Shown here: positions 1 to 8,361 of the stretch, one piece after another
Position numbering within the stretch: position 1 is the first letter of the stretch
Layout of the letters: every line of letters starts with the position of its first letter
DNA from: Gryganskiella cystojenkinii
Lineage: Eukaryota; Mortierellomycota; Mortierellomycetes; Mortierellales; Mortierellaceae
Direction of reading: 5' to 3'
Length of the DNA stretch: 37,806 bases
Assembly: GCA_015852425.1 (NCBI GenBank)
Contig: JAAAIG010000226.1
Coordinates: forward strand, 8,943 to 46,748
Made by a program: the position numbers and the translations under genes
The notes under the pieces: generated by a model
Databases searched by the model: none
Seen by the model: the letters and a program-made list of their open reading frames with translations, nothing else
Told to the model about the DNA's origin: nothing

Positions 1-1
1 T

Positions 2-2715
2 GGAAACTTTGAGACCCCAAGTCCACCCACGCCTTCTCCTTCCCCTGGCCATCACCCCACGGTCCTGATTCCACACCCGAAATTACATCAACTGGATATG
101 TCCCAGAACTCACCCAACGGGGACCCTGCCTCGTCTCCCTCTTTGTCGGCGTCTTCGCCTACCAGCACGACCTCCAAGAAACGTACCCGTGCCTCGGTCG
201 AGCAACTTGCGATTCTTGAGGACACCTTCTTGACGAATCAGTCGCCCAACTCAAAAGTCCGAGAGATCCTGGCCAAAAAGGTCAAGATGTCTGAGCGGTC
301 GATCCAGATTTGGTTCCAAAACCGACGTGCCAAGGTCAAGCAAGCCCAGAAGCGGACAGAGCTCGTCCAACAAGAAGCCATGAAGGCCCAGTACTTGAAC
401 AACTGTGCTGCGGCTGGTGTCGCACCTCAACCCATATACGGGTTTGGTCCTGCTGGAGGTATCGCTGGAGGTAAAGGCTTCCCCATGGGTGGTCATTTGC
501 ACCCCTCGGCCCTTGCCAGAGCTCCTCTCTCGCGTGCCACCAGTTACGATAGCGCTCGTGCCGGTGCCATCCCTGGTCGTTTTGCTCAGACTGGTCTCGG
601 TATCAATGTTAATGGCGCTCAGGCCGCTTGGGGCGCTCAACCGGGTTACCCCATGCAGGCCCAGGGTCATCCTGGCTTTGGATTCCGTCCCAACATGCCC
701 CCCGCGGTGGCTGCCGCAAGAGGAATGAAGCGCTCTTTCGGTAAGAAATAACAAATCTATTTTTTGTTTGCATTTGAAACAAAAACAGTCGACAGAACAA
801 CATAGAAACCACACAACATGACTACTTCTTTTTTCATACTGACAGTTTCCCTTCTTGATCTTTTTCGTTGCATTTCGCTTAAATAGATGGTGTCAATGGA
901 CCCCTCTCAGCAGGAGCGATTCCAAAGCCTCTGCATTTTCCTGGAACGATTGGAGTGGATGGGTTACCGAGTGGATCCTCATCTCCCGATTTGATGTTTG
1001 GTGCTGGTATGGTCCCCACCGGATCGTCTCAAATCCCAACGTTGCCAACCTTCAACTGCGACAACCTCGCTATCGGCACCTGGCGCCGTATGTCAACCTC
1101 GAACACAGATCTGAGTTGTTTCTATTGCCCGACGACGAGAATCATGACCTGGCAGATTATTGATCATGCTGCTCGGTTCAAGATGACATTCCCCTTGAGC
1201 AGTATCTCAAGGATCGAGTTTTATGAAGTTGACCCTATGTATTCTCAGGTCGATTTCGATTTGCTCGAGACCCCCCAGTTCTTCATGGAGACCGTGGCAG
1301 AGGATCAGACGAGGGAATGGAAAAAGTGTAGTGATTTCACTGAAGCCAAGCAAGCGACTTTGGTGATGCGACACACAATTCATGGTATGTCTTCAGCGCT
1401 GAAGATGCAAGTCATGAGTCTCACGATCGCATACCCTCCACTCCAGGCTATTACTTCCTACCGTGAACCTCAGTTCCCCACCCAATTCCATGCCTACACG
1501 GCGCCGATCCCCCAGATTGCTCAGTTCTTGGACCCGACCCAGTACGACCGCCGATACCCCGCAGGAACCATGGGCGCTGCCCCTTATATGACCTTGAGCG
1601 ATGGTGGACTCGATTCTGGTGGAGAGGGCTCGGATCTTGGCGAGGACTTTTATGATCAAGGGTTTGGAACTCATTTCACTTCAACCTCGAGTGCGCTCTT
1701 GGATTTGGGAACTGATGGTACTCAACCACCCAGGATGAAGTCGAGGAGAACGGCAAGTATGCCCACGCCAGCGATGCATAACTTCCTCTCGCCTGGTGGA
1801 TTGAACGCGACTCCATACCATTCTTCACCACTTTCGATGTACTCGACGACAGGAGCCAACCTGGAGGTTTCTGGTGCATCGTCTGCTACGTTAGCCGCAG
1901 TTGCCGCTGCTGCCACAGCTGCCTCTGACAACAGCACTACCACTCCCAACACCGCAGGTGCAACCGTGTCTGACAACTTGTTAACTGTTTCCTCGTCTTC
2001 ACCAGCGACGTTGTCAACGACAACAACCACCACTTCCGCCTCTACCCCTGCAGCGGCAACCATCTCGTCCTCTGCTCCCGTCGTCTCTGCAGCCCCAGTG
2101 GTGACGACAATCTCCGAGGCCTCCGCAGCTTCGACCTCGAGCAATACCCTGGCTCCTTCCACGATCGCAACCGCGACAACGATGCCCAAGGTCACGATCA
2201 CGACTTTGAGCGATTCTCAAGGAAACACAGAAGGAGCGACCCAAGAATCCACTACGGTCCTTCACGATGGTGAGACGGCAACAACGACTGAAAAGGGCAA
2301 AACAGCAACTGAGGGTAATCAGGATGGAGACCGGAGCTCTGACCCTGTGACGACCGCGGCCGATAGCAACCAGAACCCAATGGGATTGACTTCTCAGTTC
2401 AACGAGTTTTTGGCCCAGGCTGTGGTCTCGACCGCCGCTATGGTCTCGCCCCCGTTCACGTCCACTGGTTATTCGCAGGGAATGATGTATGGTGGTGGTA
2501 TGCCCACGCAGATGATGCATCACAACCCTCAAGCCTTCCAGTTGGATATGAACGGTGGCGGTGGTGGTTTGGTCGATGGTAACGGCGGCTACGAGTTCAC
2601 GACCGGATACTATGGCATGATTCCCGAGCAGGCCTCGTTTGTCTCCATGAGTGATCTGGAAGGTAGCACTGGCCACCAGACCGATGGCGAAGAGAGTTCT
2701 TATGGTGCTTATTAA
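2..2715 (+). CDS. Homeodomain transcription factor, Hoy1/Phx1/Htf1-like (5' partial)
   Basis: Exons are about 2-740 and 887-2715, joined by a GT-AG intron at 741-886 (donor GTAAGA, acceptor AATAG); the phase-1 join forms an Asp codon. Numbering from the ATG at 98, a homeodomain spans residues 27-86 and carries helix-3 residues IQIWFQNRRAK, so the product should bind DNA in the nucleus. Exon 2 begins a second conserved block (about 1048-1430; CDNLAIGTWRRMS, then CFYCP and MTWQI). I associate this block with fungal homeodomain proteins such as Yarrowia Hoy1, S. pombe Phx1 and Magnaporthe Htf1, which act in hyphal growth, stationary-phase survival or conidiation. The rest is low complexity: Ala/Ser/Thr-rich at about 1860-2330 and Gly/Met-rich at the end. 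The frame stays open from base 2 through the ATG at 98 with Pro/Ser-rich codons, so the true start may lie outside the window. From base 2 the product is at least 855 aa, and 823 aa from the ATG at 98. Which named homologue is the orthologue is not settled. Confidence 0.88.
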
Positions 2716-3300
2716 GGATCTTTTCTTCGTCATTACCGTTGATGACTCAACCACCACATCTCCCTCAAGTTGTAGTGTTTTTTCATGCCCCATTCCATTC
2801 AATTCTTCCTTCTCCGACCTTGTATTTATCATCTCTATTGTTTTCGATCCCAAAGATTTTTTCTTTTTTTTTTCATGTCCCCTACCCTCACACACCGACA
2901 CACATGCGACATTCAATCTTTTTTTTTCAAGTAGCCTTGCTATCCCTGTCTTTTATCTTCTTTTCCGCTTTTACTTTTTGTTATTTTATCATTTTCCGTT
3001 TTATGTCTCCTTTCCTCATGGGATAGTTTGTTTCTCTACATCTCATCCAGTCTTCTTTTGCATAAGATAGAAACCAATGTACAGCTTTCTTCAATTAAAA
3101 AAAAATACACACACACACACACACACACACACAATTTTAAGTCCTCAAAGTCCTCAAACAACAATATCCCCTCGGGTCGAATGAGAAATGGGCCGAAGAA
3201 GCGACCAGCAGGATGACCTTTGACACGATCAATAATGTCAAGCTATGCAGCAATAATGATTGGACTCACGTCTTGTCGTTGGAAACGTTGAACGTAATCT
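2716..3300. other. 3' flank of homeobox gene, with a (CA)n microsatellite
   Basis: This is T-rich, CT-rich non-coding sequence typical of a fungal 3' UTR and terminator region. A run of A followed by a perfect CA dinucleotide repeat of about 14 units lies near 3097-3134. I see no convincing coding sequence here. Confidence 0.6.
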
Positions 3301-3315
3301 TTACTTCATTTATTT

Positions 3316-4210
3316 TTGCCACCAAATCTTGCCTTTAATTTTATTTGTCCCTGTTTGATTCGACGGTTGGTCACTGGAGGGGAGGGGACGCGAGGCGAAA
3401 ACCGCTCGCTTCAACCTGAGGACTTCGATCCTCGTACGATGTATACACCCAATGCCTTTTCTCATGAGAACAGGAAATGGACTGCGACAATGTCCATTGA
3501 GGAATTTAAAACATTTTGGCATCGAGAACGAACCGTAATTCATTTTGAATATCGTCCTGAAGGAGGAGGCAATGTCGGCCTCCTGAAGGGCAACCCCAAC
3601 GTCTTACTCCCAACCTTTCATCCTACTACACCCTACGGTGGCGCCTCTGGTGGACAAAAGAGGTTTGATTGGAGTTTTCGTCTCTCCTGCAGAAGATACC
3701 GACGAGGCAAGAACTCGACCATCAAACGCAAGGTCGTCGGTCTGAGATGCCCAGTCTATATTCGGATGGGGAAGCGTATTGGGAAAGAATGTGTGCTAGT
3801 CGAGTATCGATGGAGGCATAACTATGTCGATTCAGCCGAGGCAAGATCGAATATGCCCTTTGAACAGGAACGAAAGGATGTGCACAAAAACTCGGGCCAA
3901 GTCTGATATGAAATGGGACTCGATTAAAGGGATTCTTCATCCTGTTGATCAGGAAGCGATGACCATGATGAACTGCTCCCAGGTGGAAACGCAAACGTTA
4001 AGACAATCTTTTAGGACGTTGGATATTTATTACTGCTCCTTCAATGTTGCTCAAGCTTGGGAAAGGAACGCAAAAGATCTTCATGGCATCAGTGCAGCAA
4101 GAGGAGGCAGGAAAATCAAAGCAGCGGCAACATACGCGCACAACAATGCTCCCATGGTCCCATTATACTATTTCGCTTATCCCGCTCTTGTAGGTACAAG
4201 TTTGCAATGA
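3316..4210 (+). pseudogene. FAR1/MULE-like transposase N-terminal fragment, frameshifted
   Basis: From about 3360 to 3906 one frame reads like a FAR1-type zinc-binding region: residues FRLSCRRYRRGK, a CPVYIRM segment, then VEYRWRHNY, matching the Cys/Cys...HxH style of FAR1 and Mutator-like (MULE) transposase N-termini. That frame stops at 3906. The natural continuation (MKWDSIKGIL onward, 3908-4210) lies in another frame, so a frameshift falls near 3880-3910. The second segment ends at a stop near 4210, and I find no DDE catalytic domain after it. It is probably a decayed DNA-transposon remnant or a gene domesticated from one. The family assignment rests on motif memory only. No intron boundary with good consensus explains the frame change. 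Confidence 0.45.
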
Positions 4211-4439
4211 AATGCGAAGCCTATAAAGGAGATCCGTAATGCAAAATTAGAGGGCGAGCGACCTCAGAAATGGGACGACTCTACAAAGCTTTCCAAAAGT
4301 ACAAAAAAATGATCGCCTACCTTAAGACGTGGATGATTCTGGAAAGAATAGAGAAATGGGCTTTGTACCTTAGACAAGTAACGTGAGGAAGGCTGTCTGA
4401 AGGTGGTGCAGGCAGGTTCAAATTGCTGGAGTTAATTCC

Positions 4440-5090
4440 TTGCATTGTCATAATTGCTTTGTCATGTCCCCAATAATAGAATTATCCTGGCAGAAGCCGC
4501 CGAAGAGGCAGCATCTACGAAAGCGGCGTAATCTGCATGCGGACGATCTGATACTTCTCTTGCAAGGAATCATCAATATTGAGTTCCAGGATACACTGTT
4601 CATGATCTCCCGTGGTCTTATTCCCCGCCCGTTGTCGTCGTACGATATGAAGAGAAAAAATAAGGCGATTGGAGCTGAATTATATCGTTGCTATCCAAAT
4701 TGTGAAGTTACTTCTCGATGCGAACAAGGTACGTCCAAACGATATTCAAATTGCCCTTTGTTTTGGCCTCAAATCTGGCCCACTTTCCAAAACACTTCAA
4801 ATTTTGATTGGACTGGTAAGGCGATTCAACTCCTCTTGTGCCAGCTTCTGAGCTTTGGGATCGCTCGCAACATATCCGCGGTTCATTCCTCAAAGTTGTT
4901 TCTGTTCCGAGTCGGACATCTCTTCCCTCTCCTTGTCGGTCTTGAGCATGGATTCCGGCAGTCCTGGGATGAGATTCAGGGACTCGAGCATATTGTTCGC
5001 TCCTTCTGTATATCTGCAGCAAGGGCAGTTGACCTTGGTGGCCTCGATACTTTTTTCTTGTATCAGTCCTTCCTCTTTCATGCCATATAA
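4440..5090 (+). pseudogene. Open reading segment, possible tail of the same element
   Basis: One frame is open for 216 codons. Its first half (about 4480-4700) is rich in charged residues, with HADDLILLLQG and a following Phe/Gly/Arg-rich segment. The second half looks less protein-like and overlaps opposite-strand coding-like sequence. It could be the C-terminal remnant of the MULE-like fragment upstream, 230 bp away. I recognise no domain, and chance openness is quite possible. Confidence 0.2.
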
Positions 5091-5102
5091 GCGTCCTAGC
5101 AA
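4708..5102 (-). pseudogene. Unrecognised minus-strand remnant with a CPCC motif
   Basis: On the minus strand 5102-4890 reads as a 70-codon segment with an ATG start and plausible composition: KVNCPCCRY, then an amphipathic stretch PESMLKTDKEREEMSDSEQ. A second frame carries on to about 4708 with KCFGKWARFEAK. The CPCC pair resembles half of a zinc ribbon, but no second pair is visible. It may be an exon or fragment of the same decayed minus-strand gene as the coiled-coil segment at 5233-5755. The product is unknown. Confidence 0.22.
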
Positions 5103-5232
5103 GGAGCGCGAATTGTGTCAGCTTTGATCTAGTCTCTGATGTCTAACCCAAAGATGGGCCAGTTCACGTCCACGACTCCTGATCGAAATTAAATTTACGT
5201 TTTATGATGGCTGGCAGCTCCACCATTAGATG

Positions 5233-5755
5233 CTAGTCTTTTCGTAGCCGATCCCGGATGTTCTTGAGTTTCATCTCTTGCTTGGCTCGGAGTCTCTCCA
5301 TTTTCAGATCGTATTGTGCCTGCAGCAATGCCATTTCCTTTTGAGCCAGACTAACTCTTGATTTGTCAGGAATCCCTTGATTGGCAAACGACAGGCTGAT
5401 ATCTTGCAAAGTAGGGATCGTGTGCGGTGCTGATGGCGATATTGATGTCGATGTCGATGTCGAGGTTACTGGTTCTTGATTTCCGGGCCTCCACTGGGGG
5501 CTCTTGCGCATGGCGGCCTGTTCTGTTGTTGTTTGATGGCCAACATTCGAAACCATAGGATCTTGATCTGAGATCTCGGGGTTGTAAGGCGTGGATATTT
5601 TTGCGACCAGCGCTGCCTGGAGCGGTCCCTCGAATCTGAAAAACGATCGTCGACAAGGCTCCTACGCCATACACATGCGACTGCGGTCAAGCTTTCACAA
5701 GACACATAGACAAGGTCTGCCCGGGCTTCTCAGGAACAACGATCGAGTCGGACAT
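5233..5755 (-). pseudogene. Hypothetical protein remnant with C-terminal coiled coil
   Basis: Two coding-like pieces lie on the minus strand. The upstream piece (ATG at about 5755) encodes about 22 residues, MSDSIVVPEKPGQTLSMCLV, then reaches a stop. In a different frame a longer segment runs from about 5640 to the stop at 5233. It has a Ser/Thr-rich linker and ends in a strongly helical, charged heptad-like tail (QKEMALLQAQYDLKMERLR and onward). The frame change could be an intron I cannot place or a real frameshift. I do not recognise the family. The coiled-coil ending suggests oligomerisation or partner binding. Confidence 0.3.
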
Positions 5756-6052
5756 TTTTTTACTGGACTTGTACCTCGGAAGGAGACCCGTGGTGATGGA
5801 AAAATTAGGAGGGTGTAAATTTTTTATTGGAACGCAAGGGCTAGACCTCTTGGTCTCTTCTCCAGCTCTTCCTGAGCGGGGATCAAGCAACGGACGAGTA
5901 CGGCTTTCCTGGAGACAGAAGCATGCGACTGGATCGGTGGCGAGGTAGTTAGAAGTTGTGGCTTAGCCACCTTTCAATGGTCCCTCTGTCATTAAAATAC
6001 GACTCTCCAACAATAACATTCATACTTCTCTCCAACAATCAGTACATCTTCC

Positions 6053-6382
6053 ACGCCCTTTGCCACGTTATGTTCTATTTCGATAGCGACCCGTTGAAAT
6101 CACAGGAGTCATTTGTTCTGTTTTCAACCTGGGAGCCTCTGCTTGTTTGCTCATGGCATCAATCCAAAGTTTTAAACTCGCACCTGGCACTGTGTGCTGT
6201 TGGCATGTAGTAGACTCCCTGATGTCAACGCCCTTTGCCACGCTATGTTCTATTTCGATGGTAATCCGTCGAACCCACACCAGTCATTTGTTCTGTTTTT
6301 TTACCTTGAGGCCTCTGCTTGTTTGCTCATGGCATCAACCCCAAAAGTTTTAAACTCGCACCGGGCCTTGTGCGCTTGTTGC
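6053..6382. repeat. Tandem duplication, period 175 bp, two diverged copies
   Basis: Copy 1 runs from about 6053 to 6202 and copy 2 from about 6228 to 6382. Both start with ACGCCCTTTGCCACG, share TATGTTCTATTTCGAT and GTCATTTGTTCTG, continue with GCCTCTGCTTGTTTGCTCAT, and end with AGTTTTAAACTCGCAC. The copies differ by scattered substitutions and small indels, so the duplication is not recent. Neither strand shows a convincing gene across it. Confidence 0.85.
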
Positions 6383-6460
6383 TTCAGGGATCTACCGGTC
6401 TATACTTATGTCTGTCGTTGTTTTTGACATTGTTTATATCTGAAGCACTCTTCCTTATAC

Positions 6461-6649
6461 TTGAATGTGAATAGCGTCTACTTGTCCAATACTGAGAGCG
6501 TCCCAGAAGAAGAGTTATCATGGATCAGTTCAGCGCTGGACAAGTCTGATAAAACATTCGCCTACAAATATGATTTATTTGATAAGAGGTCGGCACATCG
6601 ATACTCTATCAGAAAAATGACAAAAAGGCACTCGTGGATACTTTTTTAA
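6461..6649 (+). other. Short open segment of unknown status
   Basis: A 62-codon + strand frame with an ATG has fairly protein-like composition (SVPEEELSWISSALDKSDK, then a Lys/Arg-rich end). Its neighbours are repeats and gene remnants. It could be an exon of the broken PD-(D/E)XK gene downstream, an unrelated relic, or chance. I recognise no family. Confidence 0.15.
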
Positions 6650-6886
6650 GCTTTGGAAAACCAGCAAAGGACACCAGTTCTGGTTGGACCGTCGAACACA
6701 TGTCCCAACAATGAGAACGACAGGCTTGATGGCAGAATCAGCGCCGCATCAAGTTGAGAAATCCCTTGCACGAAGCTTGTCGCGAATGGACAAGGAAGCA
6801 GCAGGACAAACATAATATTCTTAGATGCACTTTCTTTGACGAAGACTTTCTCCTTGCTCATCTGACACCTATGGCGTTGGCGGCGA

Positions 6887-8110
6887 TTGCCACCATCAAT
6901 GTTCCATTTTTGGATGATATTGGAAGCCCTCACTCTGAGCAAGGCTGGAGCGTTCGCTGCCTACAACGATTATCCCACGTCCAAGACGTTCATCCGGACC
7001 TTACCCACAGGGACAATAGCCAGAGGGATTCTGGCTGAAATGGTCTCAACTTCTGTTTTTTTCATGCCAAAGTCTGTCTTGAAAACAAATGAGGATACCT
7101 ATATACAACATGCAATTCGCGCCATCATCATTGGGGTGTTCTCTAGCCTATTATCCTGTTTCCGGGTTCTCACAGACCTCTTGCATATCATCGTATTGTC
7201 CGGGTCCTCTCAGTCCTCTTGCGTGAACAATCATCCTGTTCTCCGAGTCCTCTCAGTCCTCTAGTGTATTATCCTGTTCTCCGGGTTCTCGCAGTACCGT
7301 GTTCGGAGACCTGGAGTTCATTCCTCATTGGTATGTATCTTTGACTATTAGCTTTTTTCAAATGAACTGGCTTCTTATTTTGCATTACCTCCTTCAATCT
7401 TAGGACAAGAGATCCTTTGCCAACTCCGGAAGGGTTTAAAGAGATCTATCAGCCAGACTTCTTTGCAGAGAGGGATGGTTTCCCTTTCATTATAGTGGAG
7501 GTCAAGAGGCCTGATGCGGACTCTGCAATTCTCGATCAGGATGCAAGAAAGGTCCCTCATATGATGAAGCTTGCTGTAGACAGGATGATCATGGCCGACA
7601 TCAAGGATCCCTTGGTTATCGGACTTCTTGCGCAAGGTAAACGATCTTGGTTATTTATATAAAACTAGAAACAACGAAGGTCTTCTTTCCCCTCTATAGA
7701 TGGACATTGTCACGTCATGTTGTTGAGCCTCCCCTACGAGGCCATCTATTTGCTGCAAGGGGTTGGGCCATTTGAGATTCCTGAAAACAGGGTTCAACCT
7801 GGATTGCTTTTGCCAGGCATTGGACCTCTTGCTTGCATGAAGGTAAGTTTTCGTTGCCATATTTTTATTTTATTTTTTATTTTTGGACTCTTTTACTAAC
7901 GAGCAGCCTTTCAATTTTTGTTATTAAAAGGACGTTGCTGCAAGAACTCTGGAAGCTATTGTTCACCGGCCTAAAGAGGCACTAAAGGAGTTGCACCCTT
8001 GGACTCGCACTTCATACTATCTCCAATCAATCCAAGTTCCAACGCCTCTTCCACCAGCTGTTGGCTTGACATATGAATTTGAATTTGAACTTGATACATT
8101 GGTTCACTGA
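6887..8110 (+). pseudogene. PD-(D/E)XK nuclease-like gene, 5' part interrupted
   Basis: The 3' portion is a clean spliced gene: exons ending at 7330, then 7404-7636, 7700-7842 and 7931-8110 (stop TGA), all with GT-AG introns and matching phases. Just after 7404 the frame reads DPLPTPEGFKEIYQPDFF, then about ten residues later FIIVEVKRPD. The PD followed by EVK is the catalytic signature of PD-(D/E)XK nucleases, and both halves are intact. A leucine-rich, Pro-containing tail follows. Upstream, a protein-like frame at about 6887-7141 (ending NEDTYIQHAIRAIIIGVF) points toward the same gene. A roughly 160-bp minisatellite separates it from the continuation at 7305, with a frame change. No ATG precedes the downstream frame after its stop at 7224-7226. 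The gene is either broken or has an unusual intron here. The biological role is not known from sequence; it could be a transposon-derived or effector-type nuclease. Confidence 0.5.
7142..7298. repeat. Minisatellite, about four imperfect copies, flanked by GTGTTC repeats
   Basis: Imperfect units with the core TATCCTGTTCTCCGGGT, each followed by CTC-CAG-like sequence, begin near 7149, 7194, 7231 and 7267 (spacing 45, 37 and 36). The block is bounded by GTGTTC at 7136-7141 and again at 7299-7304. It lies inside the presumed coding path of the PD-(D/E)XK gene. Confidence 0.75.
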
Positions 8111-8361
8111 CATGCTTCTGCTTATCGATGCTCATAAATGAAACTCTGTAATAAAGCCACAGTCATGATATCATGCTGTTATACTCATGTTGTGCTGGGA
8201 GAGGTTCATCGTGATGTACCTGTCTTGCGCCTGGCGACTGAAAGAAGTCACACCTACACACCAGTCCCCAAGGTAACATGTCTGCATGGAAGGAGAATGA
8301 ATATATTGTACAAAATGCAGGATGATTCTATGTTGAGTGCAGTGTCGCCTCTCATTTTTTT

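Noticed and set aside
2014..2916. Long minus-strand open frame (300 codons)
   Set aside because: It is the shadow of the Ala/Ser/Thr-rich homeobox exon; its Arg/Gly-rich composition follows from the opposite strand's codons.
7136..7298. Treating the minisatellite as an ordinary intron
   Set aside because: The interval that would restore the frame can slide only over the GTGTTC repeat, and no position gives both GT at the start and AG at the end.
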